Positions 1 to 12,025 of a DNA stretch of 64,000 nt are shown here, one piece after another. The stretch lies in NCBI GenBank assembly GCA_016235165.1, contig JACRLX010000007.1, positions 1-64,000 of the forward strand, in the 5' to 3' direction. The notes below the pieces were generated by a model. It searched no databases, had not been told where the DNA came from, and saw only the letters and a list, made by a program, of their open reading frames with translations. Made by a program: the position numbers and the translations under genes. Each line of letters opens with the position of its first letter. The first letter of the stretch is position 1. The DNA is from Rhodocyclales bacterium. GTDB lineage: Bacteria > Pseudomonadota > Gammaproteobacteria > Burkholderiales > Rhodocyclaceae.

Positions 1-140
1 ACCTTCATCCCGCTCTTGAACTTGCCCAAGCCCTCGGCGGCGCTGCCCGCCTTCTCCACCGCATAGCCCGCCTTGCCCAGAATGTTCGAGATCGACAACA
101 GGATCGTCGCCGAATCGTCCACCAACATGATTGTGCTCAT
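1..140 (-). CDS. Response regulator receiver protein (CheY-like), 3' part outside window
   Basis: The reverse strand from the ATG at 140 reads MSTIMLVDDSATILLSISNI and runs off the window edge after about 46 codons. The VDD acidic pair after a hydrophobic first strand, followed by an amphipathic helix, is the start of a CheY-type receiver domain. The phospho-acceptor Asp and the rest of the protein are beyond base 1. An AAGGAC purine stretch lies just upstream of the ATG. With motAB on the other side of the gap, a chemotaxis or motility role is a reasonable inference. Whether it is single-domain CheY or a longer regulator cannot be seen. Confidence 0.75.
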   Translation of the reverse strand, partial: MSTIMLVDDSATILLSISNILGKAGYAVEKAGSAAEGLGKFKSGMK

Positions 141-537
141 CGTCAAGTCCTTGGAAATTGCCGCATTCAGAGCGAGGTGCAACCGCAAATCCAGCACGGC
201 CTCCGCTTTTTTCGCACCGGCATACTCTCAAAGGCGCAGGCTTTTGTTTATCCGTGAATTGCGCGACAAACTGCGGGATATACGTAGGCGGGAATCGAAT
301 TGCACAAACTACGTAGTTGCCTGGGGAGAAAAGCATCGCCCCAGGAAAGCCTTGTCCGACGCGCCTTTGCCGGCAGTCAGCGGCTGTCAGTGGCGGTGCG
401 CGGGCAGGGCCGGGGATGCCGTTTTCAGGTTTTTTCTCCGTAATTTCCGCACTGGTCAGGGCTGAAATAGTCGCTATGATTGCGACCTGAATAGCCCCGC
501 CGGGAAGTTTTCCCGGTGCTTTCCGGACACGGTTTTC
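141..537. other. 397-bp divergent intergenic region, no gene recognised
   Basis: This region separates the leftward response-regulator gene from rightward motA, so it must hold both promoters. I found no convincing sigma-28 or sigma-54 flagellar promoter. A TATGAT at 475-480 could be a minus-10 box for motA, but the matching minus-35 is poor. That box is flanked by a 5-bp inverted repeat (GTCGC at 470-474, GCGAC at 482-486). The open frames across the gap have no ribosome-binding site or recognisable protein features. Confidence 0.5.
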
Positions 538-1395
538 ATGCTCCTGATCGTCGGTTACATCATCATCCTGCTGGCTTCGGTCGGCACCTACGCGGTGCAC
601 GGTAGCCTCGCCGCGCTGTGGATGCCCATGGAGTACGTGGCGATCCTCGGCCTGGCCCTTGGCGGTTTCATCGCCGGCAACGGCCTCAAGGCGGTCAAGG
701 CAACGATTGCCGCGCTGCCAAAGGTATTCAAGGGCTCGCACCTCAACAAGGCGCTGTACATGGATCTGCTGGCGATGTTGTTCGAGATCCTGAGCAAGGT
801 GCGCAAGGAAGGTCTGATGTCGGTCGAAAACGACATCGAGAGCCCGGACCAGAGTCCGATCTTCGCCAAGTACCCAACGATCACGCATGACCACCACGTG
901 ATGGAATTCATTTGCGACTACCTGCGCATGATGGTGGGCGGAAACCTCAACGCTTTCGAGATCGAGAACCTGATGGACGTCGAAATCGAAACCCACCACC
1001 AGGAAGCCCATGTCCCGGTACACGTCGTGACACGCATGGCCGATGGCCTGCCGGCCTTCGGCATCGTGGTGGCGGTGATGGGCGTGGTCAACGTGATGGG
1101 CTCGGTCGGCGCGCCGCCGGCCGTACTGGGCAAGATGATTGGCGGTGCTTTGGTCGGCACCTTTCTCGGCATCCTGGTTTCCTACGGTTTCATCTCTCCG
1201 GTGGCCGGCCAGCTGGAGCAGAAGGTCGAAGAGGAAGGCAAGATCTACCAGGTGATCAAGACCGTGCTGCTCGCCAGCATGAACGGCTATGCGCCGCAGG
1301 TGGCGGTGGAATTCGGTCGCAAGGTGCTGTACTCAGGCGACCGGCCGCGTTTCATCGAGCTTGAGGACGATCTGAAGGCGCGCAAGGGCAAATAG
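538..1395 (+). CDS. motA: Flagellar motor stator protein MotA
   Basis: MotA forms the proton channel and force-generating stator of the flagellar motor with MotB in the inner membrane. The 285-aa product has the usual length. It shows paired N-terminal membrane segments (about residues 2-22 and 30-50), a large charged cytoplasmic loop, and a second hydrophobic pair near residues 165-215 with the conserved VVAVMGVVNVMGS stretch. The cytoplasmic loop carries the charged residues expected to contact FliG. motB follows 27 bp downstream in the same direction, so the two form an operon. The ribosome-binding site before the ATG at 538 is weak. Family assignment is secure. Confidence 0.96.
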   Translation: MLLIVGYIIILLASVGTYAVHGSLAALWMPMEYVAILGLALGGFIAGNGLKAVKATIAALPKVFKGSHLNKALYMDLLAMLFEILSKVRKEGLMSVENDIESPDQSPIFAKYPTITHDHHVMEFICDYLRMMVGGNLNAFEIENLMDVEIETHHQEAHVPVHVVTRMADGLPAFGIVVAVMGVVNVMGSVGAPPAVLGKMIGGALVGTFLGILVSYGFISPVAGQLEQKVEEEGKIYQVIKTVLLASMNGYAPQVAVEFGRKVLYSGDRPRFIELEDDLKARKGK

Positions 1396-1422
1396 CCCCC
1401 AGCGTGCTGCCAGGGCTGAGTC

Positions 1423-2358
1423 ATGAGCGACGATACCCAGCAACCCATAGTCGTCAAGAAGATCAAGAAGGGCGGCGGCGGCCATCATGGTGGCGCCTGG
1501 AAGATCGCCTACGCCGACTTCGTTACGGCAATGATGGCTTTCTTCATGCTGATGTGGCTGCTGGGTTCGACCACCCAGGCGGACCTTCAGGGTATTGCCG
1601 AGTTTTTCCAGAACCCGCTCAAGGTGGCCATGCCGGGTGGCGAGGGCTCGGGCGATTCTTCGTCCGTCATCAAGGGTGGCGGTAAGGATCTGACGGCGAC
1701 GGTCGGGCAGGTCAAGGCCGGTGATATCGAGGCGCCGCGCAAGACGGTCAACCTGCAAAAGCTTAAGGCGGAATATGAACGCATGGAGCGCCAACGCCTG
1801 GAAGGACTCAAGGCCGAACTGGAAGCCATGGTCGACGCCAACCCGACGTTGAAGCAGTTCAAGAACCAGTTGCTGCTGGACCTGACCAGCGAGGGACTGC
1901 GCATCCAGATCGTCGACGAAAAAAACCGGCCGATGTTCGATTCGGCCAGTTCCGAGGTCAAGCCTTACACGCGAGTGATTCTGCGCGAGATCGGCAAGCT
2001 GCTGAACAAGGTGGAAAACCGGGTCAGCCTTTCCGGCCACACCGATGCCCAGCCCTTCGCCGGCGGCAGCCGCGACTTCAGCAATTGGGAGTTATCCACC
2101 AATCGCGCCAATTCCTCGCGCCGTGAACTGATTGCCGGCGGCATGATCGATAACAAGGTGATGCGCGTGGTTGGCCTGGCGTCGACGGTGCTCTATGACA
2201 AGCAGGATCCGTACAACCCGATCAACCGCCGCATCAGCATCGTGATCATGAACAAGAAGACCGAGGAAGCCATTCTTGCCGATGGCAAGAGCGTCGAGGT
2301 CGAGGAAGCGGCAGACGTGGTAAGCGCCACCCAGGCGCCGGCCGGCCCCCGCCAGTAA
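1423..2358 (+). CDS. motB: Flagellar motor stator protein MotB
   Basis: MotB anchors the stator to peptidoglycan and supplies the proton-binding aspartate. The 311-aa protein has a basic lysine/glycine-rich N-terminus and a single membrane helix containing YADFVTAMMAFFMLMWLL, where the Asp of YADF is the ion-binding residue. A plug/linker region and a C-terminal OmpA-like peptidoglycan-binding domain follow (about residues 150-280, with SLSGHTDAQPF and NRRISIVIM). It lies directly after motA and is followed by a convergent gene on the opposite strand. Nothing is missing. Confidence 0.96.
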   Translation: MSDDTQQPIVVKKIKKGGGGHHGGAWKIAYADFVTAMMAFFMLMWLLGSTTQADLQGIAEFFQNPLKVAMPGGEGSGDSSSVIKGGGKDLTATVGQVKAGDIEAPRKTVNLQKLKAEYERMERQRLEGLKAELEAMVDANPTLKQFKNQLLLDLTSEGLRIQIVDEKNRPMFDSASSEVKPYTRVILREIGKLLNKVENRVSLSGHTDAQPFAGGSRDFSNWELSTNRANSSRRELIAGGMIDNKVMRVVGLASTVLYDKQDPYNPINRRISIVIMNKKTEEAILADGKSVEVEEAADVVSATQAPAGPRQ

Positions 2359-2373
2359 AACGAGGCGCCAGGA

Positions 2374-3081
2374 TCAGGCGATTGCTGCTGTGGGCTCCTG
2401 TTGTTTCGGTGCCATCTTGGCCGCTGCATCCCCATGTACGGTCTCGACCCGGCCGAGGAATTCTGCAACCTTGGGGAAATTTCCCTTCAGCGCAACATCG
2501 GAGGCACGTCCGGCAGGCCCCTCCGGCAAGGCGGAGGCCCCGCGCTTGATCAGCATCTGCACCATCTTGAATTCGCCTTTTTGCGCGGCGTGCATCAGCG
2601 GCGTAAAGCCATCCGCGCCCGGCAGATTGACGTCGAAATCCATGGTCAGCAAGGTCTTGAAGTAGGAGAGATTACGCTTGGCGATGGCATCGATCATCAT
2701 CTGCGTGGCTTCGGGATTTTCCTTGCTCTTCTTGGGCTCCAGGCCGGAGGGCAGGGCTTTCGCCGTGTAGTTGAGTACCGACAGCGCAACCATGGCGATC
2801 AGCGCGATCAACATCGGCACCTGGCTGATGCCCAGCGAATGCGCCCATTGTTCCGGCAGGTTGGCGCCGATCGCCAGCAGGAAGTAGAGGAGGAAAAAGA
2901 AGAAGCGTACATACAGGAACAGGGCAAAAACCACCATCAGGCCGAGCATGGCCATTAGCAAGCCCTGTTCGACACCGATCCGTTCCAGTACCCAGGGCGG
3001 CAGATTGGCAACCAAGGCCATGGTTCCCACCAAGCCAAGCAGCGCCCATTCGCGGATTTGCTTTTGTCTGACGATATCCAT
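2374..3081 (-). CDS. Membrane-anchored ankyrin-repeat protein
   Basis: The roughly 235-aa protein has about three or four hydrophobic segments in its first 115 residues (for example FALFLYVRFFFFLLYFLLAI and VPMLIALIAMVALSVL). A soluble C-terminal half with two to three ankyrin repeats follows (DGFTPLMHAAQKGEFKMVQMLIKRGA is the clearest). An ATG at 3099 is possible, but GGAAGGA stands five bases before the in-frame ATG at 3081, so I chose the latter. Ankyrin repeats bind proteins; the partner is unknown. The gene ends 15 bp from the end of motB, convergently, and need not belong to the motility operon. Confidence 0.75.
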   Translation of the reverse strand: MDIVRQKQIREWALLGLVGTMALVANLPPWVLERIGVEQGLLMAMLGLMVVFALFLYVRFFFFLLYFLLAIGANLPEQWAHSLGISQVPMLIALIAMVALSVLNYTAKALPSGLEPKKSKENPEATQMMIDAIAKRNLSYFKTLLTMDFDVNLPGADGFTPLMHAAQKGEFKMVQMLIKRGASALPEGPAGRASDVALKGNFPKVAEFLGRVETVHGDAAAKMAPKQQEPTAAIA

Positions 3082-3320
3082 GGCAGTCCTTCCCGTCATG
3101 TATTCAAGCCTGTGCGGAGTCTAAAACAATCCGCAAGGAATGGCAGCCCCGACAAATTCACGTTCCGACCTCGCCTTGGCCAAGGCCAAGAATCTGTTGC
3201 AATGGAATCCCCTTATCGCCAGAAAGAGCATTTGATTGCGAAAAATCACTCTGAACCGGCTAGACTTGCATTTTTGTGCAGGGCGTCAATCCGACAAGGG
3301 ACATGAAAGGAAGAAAAGGG

Positions 3321-6610
<3,290 letters not shown>

Positions 6611-6618
6611 AATTCCCA

Positions 6619-7518
6619 ATGCATATCCGCGTCAGCCTGCCGCAACAGAGCCTCGAAGTTCACGACGACAGGGGCGACCTGCTGCACCGCTATGCGGTGT
6701 CGACCGCGATAAACGGAGCAGGGGAAGCGCAGGGCAGCAATTGCACACCGCGCGGACGCCATATCGTGCGCGCCAAGATCGGTGCTGGTGCCGCGCCCAA
6801 TACAGTGTTTCGCGGCCGACGTCCCACCGGCGAGATCTGGACCCCCGCCCTGGCGAAAGAGCATCCCGGCCGCGACTGGATCCTGACCCGCATCCTCTGG
6901 CTATCCGGCATGGAGCCGGGGCGCAACCGACTGGGCGCAGTCGATACCATGCGTCGCTACATCTACCTGCACGGCTCGCCGGATACGGCAAGCATGGGCA
7001 TCCCCGGTTCGATCGGCTGCGTGCGCATGCGCAACCCGGATATCGTCGAATTGTTCAACTTGGTGCCGGCCTATGCGCCGGTCGATATCGTCGAGTTCGG
7101 CGTCGAAGCCGGTTCCTGGGCCCAGCTTGCCACCGAGGCCGGCAAATTGCGCGAGACAGTCTTTGTCGGCGAGCAGGGCGTGCCGCGCGAGCTGGAAATC
7201 GATGGTCGCGATCCGGCCTGCCGTCACGTGCTGGCTCGGGGCCCGGATGGAACGGCGATCGGTACCGGCCGTTTGCTACCCGACGGACATATCGGCCGCA
7301 TGGCGGTATCTGCCGCCTGGCGGGGGCAGGGCGTGGGGCGTGCCCTGCTCGAACGCCTGCTTGAGGAGGCCGCCGCGGCGGGGATGCGCGATCTGGCCCT
7401 GAATGCCCAGACCACGGCGAACGACTTCTATCGGCGCTTCGGCTTTGTCGCGGAAGGCGCGGAATTCATCGAGGCCGGGTTGCCACACCAGGCGATGCGA
7501 CGCCTGGCGACATCCTGA
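6619..7518 (+). CDS. Fused L,D-transpeptidase (YkuD) and GNAT acetyltransferase
   Basis: One continuous 299-aa frame carries two domains. Residues about 1-160 form a YkuD-type L,D-transpeptidase domain with the YLHGSPD and SIGCVRM motifs; the Cys of SIGC is the expected nucleophile and the His of LHGSPD its partner. Residues about 163-299 form a GNAT acetyltransferase resembling ElaA, with VGEQGVP, the acetyl-CoA loop WRGQGVGRALLERL and the late NDFYRRFGF motif. No signal peptide or membrane segment precedes the transpeptidase domain. That is odd for an enzyme that crosslinks peptidoglycan, so it may act on cytoplasmic precursors or be exported another way. The last 53 bp overlap the convergent TANGO2-like gene. 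Domain identities are firm; the joint function is unknown. Confidence 0.85.
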   Translation: MHIRVSLPQQSLEVHDDRGDLLHRYAVSTAINGAGEAQGSNCTPRGRHIVRAKIGAGAAPNTVFRGRRPTGEIWTPALAKEHPGRDWILTRILWLSGMEPGRNRLGAVDTMRRYIYLHGSPDTASMGIPGSIGCVRMRNPDIVELFNLVPAYAPVDIVEFGVEAGSWAQLATEAGKLRETVFVGEQGVPRELEIDGRDPACRHVLARGPDGTAIGTGRLLPDGHIGRMAVSAAWRGQGVGRALLERLLEEAAAAGMRDLALNAQTTANDFYRRFGFVAEGAEFIEAGLPHQAMRRLATS

Positions 7519-8266
7519 AGCGGAAGCGCCGGCGCGGCCCGGGAATCGCCCCCGGCAGCCAGGTCTGCTCATCGAAGCTGGCCCAACCGCCACGCCCCAC
7601 CGTCAATATCGTCGAACTTCGCGTGCCATAGCGCGGTGACTTGACGAAGGCGGCGGAAAGCAGGCGTTCCCACTCCAGCGCCACGCCGGTCCGCGGCAAC
7701 ACGTGATCGGGATGGAGACCGTCGTCGGTCAGCAGCGCCAGAAGCCCCCGCTGGTCGGGCAGCGCGTCGAGCGCCGCCGCCAGCGCCGTCTTGCCAGCGC
7801 CGACTTTTGGCCAGGGCGTATCGAGCAGATGGTTCGACAGGCCGTAAATTCCCGGCGCCAGTGCACGAGCCCTACCACCCATGTTGGATGACCACCACAG
7901 CGATTGTCCGTCGCCCAGCAGCAGGTTGTAGCCATTGCATTCCCGGCCCAGGGATTCGGTCTTCGCCAGATACGTGCCCGGCTCGTCCTGCCCGACAAGG
8001 AATCCCGACACCAGCCCGCCACGCGACGGGGTTCCGCTGCGCATCTGCGCCGGGTCGCGGTAATTGGTCAAGGCGGCGAAGCGTCCGCCGCGCGTAATGC
8101 CCATCCAGGTTCCGCCGGCTTCCAGGTCGCGTCCGGCAAGAACCGTCGACGCCTCGGCCCAGAAATCAGCCGGTGCCGTCGGGCGGACAAAGAACTCGTC
8201 GCGATTGGCGGCCACCACCAGCGGGTAGTCCGGGTGCATCTGCCAGGCGAGAAAAATGAGGCACAT
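7466..8266 (-). CDS. NRDE/TANGO2-family protein
   Basis: The 266-aa protein begins MCLIFLAWQMHPDYPLVVAA and then has ANRDEFF, the diagnostic NRDE motif with Cys2 near the N-terminus. GGTWMGITRGGRFAALTNYRDP and SRGGLVSGFL are further family signatures. TANGO2-like proteins are widespread and have been linked to Golgi organisation and heme handling in eukaryotes; the bacterial role is not established. The ATG at 8266 lies 7 bp after the ygfZ stop, so the pair is an operon. The C-terminal tail contains a short SPGVASPGVA repeat and lies in the convergent overlap with the transpeptidase-acetyltransferase gene. A degenerate copy of the dispersed 25-bp element lies at 7781-7805. Confidence 0.88.
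   Translation of the reverse strand: MCLIFLAWQMHPDYPLVVAANRDEFFVRPTAPADFWAEASTVLAGRDLEAGGTWMGITRGGRFAALTNYRDPAQMRSGTPSRGGLVSGFLVGQDEPGTYLAKTESLGRECNGYNLLLGDGQSLWWSSNMGGRARALAPGIYGLSNHLLDTPWPKVGAGKTALAAALDALPDQRGLLALLTDDGLHPDHVLPRTGVALEWERLLSAAFVKSPRYGTRSSTILTVGRGGWASFDEQTWLPGAIPGPRRRFRFRMSPGVASPGVATRPR
7781..7805 (-). repeat. Degenerate copy of the 25-bp element in the TANGO2-like gene
   Basis: The left arm is perfect and preceded by AAA; the right arm retains ACGGCG only (17 of 21). It encodes VGAGKTAL. Weakest of the listed copies. Confidence 0.3.
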
Positions 8267-8273
8267 GACTGCC

Positions 8274-9299
8274 TCAGGCGGCGTCGGCTTCCGTGATGTT
8301 ATAGGGCAGGGGGAGAAATTCGAGACGTTCGCCGGCCGGGCTGCCGACGCGCACCTCGCCGCCCTCCTGGGCACCGATCTGCACGCATACCAGGCACTCA
8401 TGCCCGCCGTCAGGAGAGGGCGCCAGACTGACGATGGCGCCGCAGTGCTGCTCGCCAGTTTCGGGGGCATACACATGGGTGCCCGGCGCGAACGCGGAAC
8501 TCACGCGCGCGCGAAAGCTGCGCCGCTTGACCTTGCCCAGGTACTGGGTGCGGGCCACGATTTCCTGGCCCGGATAACAGCCCTTGGTAAAGCTGACGCC
8601 GCCCACCGCCGGCAGTTCCATGTTCAGCATTTGCGGCACGAAGGCCTCCTGTGTGCCAGCCACCACGCGTGGCTGACCCGCGGCGATTTCCAGCCACTGC
8701 CACGTGGCCGTTCCGACCGCATGCGCTGTCCCGGCGTAAGCCTGCCAGACACCAACCGCCTCGACAGGTTCCAGCGCCAGCAGCCAGCGGTGCTGATCCA
8801 GGCGGATGGCGCGACCACCTGGAACCCTAGCCAGCGCGAAACGCGGCAATTCGGCAAGAGTCGGCGCCGGCGGCACGGCGACCGAGGCAAAGCCGACGAG
8901 ATTCAGCTCGGCGGACGCATCCGTGAGTTTCACCTTGGCGCGCAGGACATACATCGACAGCTTTTTCAGTATCGACGGCAGGATCTCGCGCGGCAGCATG
9001 AGGAGGAAGTCGTCGCCATCACGCCAGACCAGAAACACCGCCAGCAATCGTCCCTTGGCAGTGCACATGCCGGCAGAACGTGCGTTGGAGGTACCAAGGC
9101 CCTTGATATCATTGGTCAGCAGGTTATGCAGAAAATCGGCGGCGTCCGGCCCGCTGGCGCGAATCAGGCCGTGGTCGAGCAGGGGCGCGAGCACGCTGCC
9201 TGAACCTGCTGCGACCAACTCCGGACCGAGATCGCCAAAGCTGCTGCCGTCGGCCACAAGGCCTTGTCCGGCAAGAAAAGTAGTCCAGTCCTGATTCAT
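8274..9299 (-). CDS. ygfZ: tRNA-modifying protein YgfZ (folate-binding, GcvT-like)
   Basis: YgfZ is a tetrahydrofolate-binding GcvT paralogue needed for activity of some iron-sulfur enzymes and for tRNA thiomethylation. The 341-aa product contains the family hallmark KGCYPGQEIVARTQYLGKVK, including the Cys required in the E. coli protein. The ATG at 9299 gives MNQDWTTFLAGQGL; an upstream non-ATG extension has no support. Residues about 140-147 (VAVPPAPT) are encoded by an intact copy of the dispersed 25-bp element. The gene is divergent from mltG, an arrangement common in proteobacteria. Confidence 0.92.
   Translation of the reverse strand: MNQDWTTFLAGQGLVADGSSFGDLGPELVAAGSGSVLAPLLDHGLIRASGPDAADFLHNLLTNDIKGLGTSNARSAGMCTAKGRLLAVFLVWRDGDDFLLMLPREILPSILKKLSMYVLRAKVKLTDASAELNLVGFASVAVPPAPTLAELPRFALARVPGGRAIRLDQHRWLLALEPVEAVGVWQAYAGTAHAVGTATWQWLEIAAGQPRVVAGTQEAFVPQMLNMELPAVGGVSFTKGCYPGQEIVARTQYLGKVKRRSFRARVSSAFAPGTHVYAPETGEQHCGAIVSLAPSPDGGHECLVCVQIGAQEGGEVRVGSPAGERLEFLPLPYNITEADAA
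8859..8883 (+). repeat. Dispersed 25-bp palindromic element, intact copy in ygfZ
   Basis: Arms AGTCGGCG and CGGCGACC are intact around a nine-base centre (all 21 constrained positions match the consensus from the other copies). It is preceded by GCAAG, as in the mfd copy. Read on the gene strand it encodes VAVPPAPT in YgfZ. Confidence 0.75.
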
Positions 9300-9323
9300 A
9301 ATGTCCGTCCAGTTTGCATGGTT

Positions 9324-9341
9324 CGCGATGCTATTATCGCG
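9324..9341. promoter_or_regulatory. Inverted repeat in the ygfZ/mltG divergent region
   Basis: CGCGAT and ATCGCG form perfect 6-bp arms around a 6-bp spacer in the 87-bp gap between the ygfZ and mltG starts. It could be an operator for the divergent pair. No clear minus-35/minus-10 pair was found, so a chance palindrome is possible. Confidence 0.3.
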
Positions 9342-9386
9342 GCACCCTTCCACGTTGCGTCGGTTTGCCACTTATTCAAGGTCATC

Positions 9387-10376
9387 ATGCGTACTTTCAA
9401 AATAGTCCTGCTGCTGGTGATACTGGCCTTCATTGGCATCGTAGTCGGCGCGAGCTGGTTCTCCGTTCGCCATCTGCCGATGCGCAGCGATACGATCAAC
9501 TTTTCCATTCCTTCCGGTGCCAGCCTGAGATCGGCAGCCCAGATCGTCGAGAACGCCGGTGTCGATATGCCCGCATGGCAACTGGAACTGCTCGGGCGCT
9601 TCAAGGGCCGTTCCTCCAAAATCAAGGCCGGCAGTTACGAAATCGAGTCAGGCCTGACGGCGATGGACCTTCTCGACAAACTGACCCGGGGCGACGTCCT
9701 GTTCAGCGAACTGGTACTGGTGGAAGGCAAGAACTTCCGGCAGCTGCGGGCAGCCCTCAATGAACACCCCGATCTTGCGCACGATACGGTGAAACTGAGC
9801 GATCAACAGCTGCTCAAGGGTATTGGTGCCAAGGAAACGCATCCCGAAGGTTTGTTCTTCCCGGATACCTATCTGTTCGCCAAGGGTACCAGCGACCTCG
9901 ATGTCCTGCGGCGTGCCTACAAGGCGATGCAGCCCAAGATCGCCGATGCCTGGACAAAGCGCGAAAGCACGACGCCGCTCAGGAGTCCTTACGAGTTGCT
10001 GATCCTCGCTTCGATCGTGGAAAAGGAAACCGGCCTGGCGGCGGACCGGCCACAGATCGCCGCCGTATTCATCAATCGCCTGCGGCGCAACATGCTGATT
10101 CAATCCGACCCGACAGTCATCTACGGACTCGGCGAGAAGTTCGACGGCAACCTGCGCAAGGTCGATCTGCTGACCGACACGCCATGGAATACCTATACCC
10201 GTGTCGGCCTTCCCCCCACCCCGATTGCCGTTCCCGGTGTGGCTTCCCTGCTTGCCGCCGCCAAGCCCCCACCCAGCGACATGCTGTATTTTGTGGCGCG
10301 CGGCGATGGGTCAAGCGAATTTTCCGCAACCCTGGACGAGCACAACGCCGCGGTAGCCAAGTATCAGAAGCGTTGA
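9387..10376 (+). CDS. mltG: Endolytic transglycosylase MltG
   Basis: MltG cuts nascent glycan strands at the inner membrane and is thought to terminate peptidoglycan polymerisation. The 329-aa protein starts with a basic stretch and one membrane helix (residues about 4-24). LysM-like and YceG domains follow, containing [11 protein letters not shown] with the catalytic Glu and the late motif [17 protein letters not shown]. The ATG at 9387 was chosen because it places the membrane anchor at the N-terminus. tmk starts 2 bp after the stop, beginning the conserved mltG-tmk-holB string. Confidence 0.95.
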   Translation: MRTFKIVLLLVILAFIGIVVGASWFSVRHLPMRSDTINFSIPSGASLRSAAQIVENAGVDMPAWQLELLGRFKGRSSKIKAGSYEIESGLTAMDLLDKLTRGDVLFSELVLVEGKNFRQLRAALNEHPDLAHDTVKLSDQQLLKGIGAKETHPEGLFFPDTYLFAKGTSDLDVLRRAYKAMQPKIADAWTKRESTTPLRSPYELLILASIVEKETGLAADRPQIAAVFINRLRRNMLIQSDPTVIYGLGEKFDGNLRKVDLLTDTPWNTYTRVGLPPTPIAVPGVASLLAAAKPPPSDMLYFVARGDGSSEFSATLDEHNAAVAKYQKR

Positions 10377-10377
10377 G

Positions 10378-10992
10378 ATGGTCGAGCGCGGTCGCTTCAT
10401 CAGCTTTGAAGGTATCGATGGCGCCGGGAAAAGCACGCAGCACGCCTGGTTGGTCAATAGATTACGTGAATCCGGGCGTACCGTAGTCGCTACCCGCGAA
10501 CCCGGCGGGACACCTCTGGGCGAGAAATTGCGTACCCTGCTGCTGGCGGAGCCGATGCACATCGAAACGGAAGCGCTGCTGATGTTTGCGGCGCGACGCG
10601 AGCATGTGGCGCATTTGATCGAACCAGCCCTTGCCCGGGGGGACTGGGTTCTTTGCGACCGATTCGTTGATGCCTCGTTTGCCTATCAGGGAGGAGGGCG
10701 CGGTCTCGACTGGCGCAAGCTTGAAACCTTGACGGCATGGACTCTCGGCGATTTGCGTCCGGACCTGACCCTGATTTTTGACGCTCCGGTAACCGTGGCG
10801 CAGCAACGTCTGCATGCCGCAACCCAGAATCCAGACCGATTCGAACAGGAGCAGGCGGAATTTTTTGAACGCGTCCGCGAGGCCTATCTGCGCATCGCTG
10901 CCGAAAACCCGACCCGGGTCCGCATTCTGGATGCCACCCGAGCCCCGAATTTTATTAACAAAGAACTTGAGAAAATAGTTGCAACATTATAA
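10378..10992 (+). CDS. tmk: Thymidylate kinase
   Basis: Tmk phosphorylates dTMP to dTDP with ATP. The 204-aa product has the P-loop [12 protein letters not shown], the substrate motif [15 protein letters not shown] and a lid region near residues 140-155. It directly follows mltG and its last 14 bp overlap the proposed holB start. The 3' end lies in an unusually AT-rich patch (about 10960-11015), unlike the GC-rich neighbourhood. A TATAAT at 10988-10993 there could be an internal minus-10 box. Confidence 0.95.
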   Translation: MVERGRFISFEGIDGAGKSTQHAWLVNRLRESGRTVVATREPGGTPLGEKLRTLLLAEPMHIETEALLMFAARREHVAHLIEPALARGDWVLCDRFVDASFAYQGGGRGLDWRKLETLTAWTLGDLRPDLTLIFDAPVTVAQQRLHAATQNPDRFEQEQAEFFERVREAYLRIAAENPTRVRILDATRAPNFINKELEKIVATL

Positions 10993-12025
10993 TTTAAAAC
11001 GTAATTATATAGAAACACCGCAAGCTGGGCTGCTGCTCAAACAGGGCCTTGATCGGCTGCCGCACGCCCTGCTGCTGACCGGCCCGGAAGGCCTGGGCAA
11101 AGCAGGTTTCGGGGCATGGCTGGCGCATCTGCTGTTATGCGAATCCCCAAAATCGAATCGGAGCGCCTGCGGAGAATGCCAAGCCTGCCATTGGATAGCC
11201 GGCGGCAATCATCCGGATTTCCGTCATGTTGCTCCCGCAGCGGAGGGCGACGAGGAAAGCGAAAGCCGCGACAAGCCAAAAAAACGCTTTGGCGGCAACA
11301 TCAAGATCGACCAGGTTCGCGAACTGGAGTCGTTCATCGCGATCGGCAGTCACCGCATGGGGCGTCGCGTGGTCCTCATGACGGAGACCGAAACCATGAA
11401 TGGCGCGGCGGCAAATTCTCTCCTGAAAATACTTGAAGAACCACCAGCATCTGTTTATTTCATATTGGTTTCATCAAAGCAACGCTTCCTCTTGCCAACG
11501 ATTCGAAGCCGCTGCCGTGTGCTTGCCTTTGCTCCACCCGAGACCGAGGGGGCAAGGCGCATCTTGAATGACGTCGGCTGCGGAAAGGAGGCGGAAAGGT
11601 ATCTTGGGCTTGCCGGCGGGGCACCGCTTCGCGTTGCGCGATGGAAGGAAAACGGGATGCTGGAGCCGCTCGGCAGCATCATCGACAGCCTGATCTCGCC
11701 GCCGGGCGATCCGATGGCACTGGCGAACCGCTGGGATGGAATACTGAAAGCCGAGTCCGGTTTCAAATTAACTGATCTTGTCGAAGCGGTTCAGCGCTGG
11801 ATTTTCGATGCGATCCAGGATGCCCTGGCCGGGCAGATTCACTATCACGGCGCTTGGAATAAACCAGCCAAACCCGCCGGTGGGTATTCAGCCGAAGCGC
11901 TGATCGGGGCCTGGCAAGAGTTAATCCAGTTTCGAAGAAGCGCCAGCCACACATTGAATCAACAGCTTTTTCTTGAAAATATTGCCGCCGAATTTTTGCG
12001 CGCGCTGCGACCGGTGCGGCAATGA
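10979..12025 (+). CDS. holB: DNA polymerase III delta-prime subunit
   Basis: HolB is part of the clamp loader that places the beta clamp on primed DNA. The 348-aa protein shows [15 protein letters not shown] (degenerate P-loop), a four-Cys zinc module ([17 protein letters not shown]), and [12 protein letters not shown] with the following sensor motif [13 protein letters not shown]. The only usable start is TTG at 10979, overlapping the end of tmk. The N-terminus ([12 protein letters not shown]) lacks the Tyr-Pro-Trp stretch common in the family, so the true start is uncertain. It overlaps tatD by ATGA. In many gamma- and betaproteobacteria pilZ sits between holB and tatD; here there is none. 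Confidence 0.9.
   Translation: MQHYNLKRNYIETPQAGLLLKQGLDRLPHALLLTGPEGLGKAGFGAWLAHLLLCESPKSNRSACGECQACHWIAGGNHPDFRHVAPAAEGDEESESRDKPKKRFGGNIKIDQVRELESFIAIGSHRMGRRVVLMTETETMNGAAANSLLKILEEPPASVYFILVSSKQRFLLPTIRSRCRVLAFAPPETEGARRILNDVGCGKEAERYLGLAGGAPLRVARWKENGMLEPLGSIIDSLISPPGDPMALANRWDGILKAESGFKLTDLVEAVQRWIFDAIQDALAGQIHYHGAWNKPAKPAGGYSAEALIGAWQELIQFRRSASHTLNQQLFLENIAAEFLRALRPVRQ

Noticed and set aside
73-465. Possible small gene in the cheY-motA gap
   Set aside because: It overlaps the response-regulator start antisense, has no ribosome-binding site and no recognisable protein features.
470-486. GTCGC/GCGAC inverted repeat around TATGAT upstream of motA
   Set aside because: Short arms and no good minus-35; noted in the intergenic entry but not claimed as an operator.
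8267-8476. Upstream extension of the TANGO2-like protein
   Set aside because: The extension overlaps ygfZ; the family starts MCxIF/MCLIF at 8266 with the conserved Cys at position 2.
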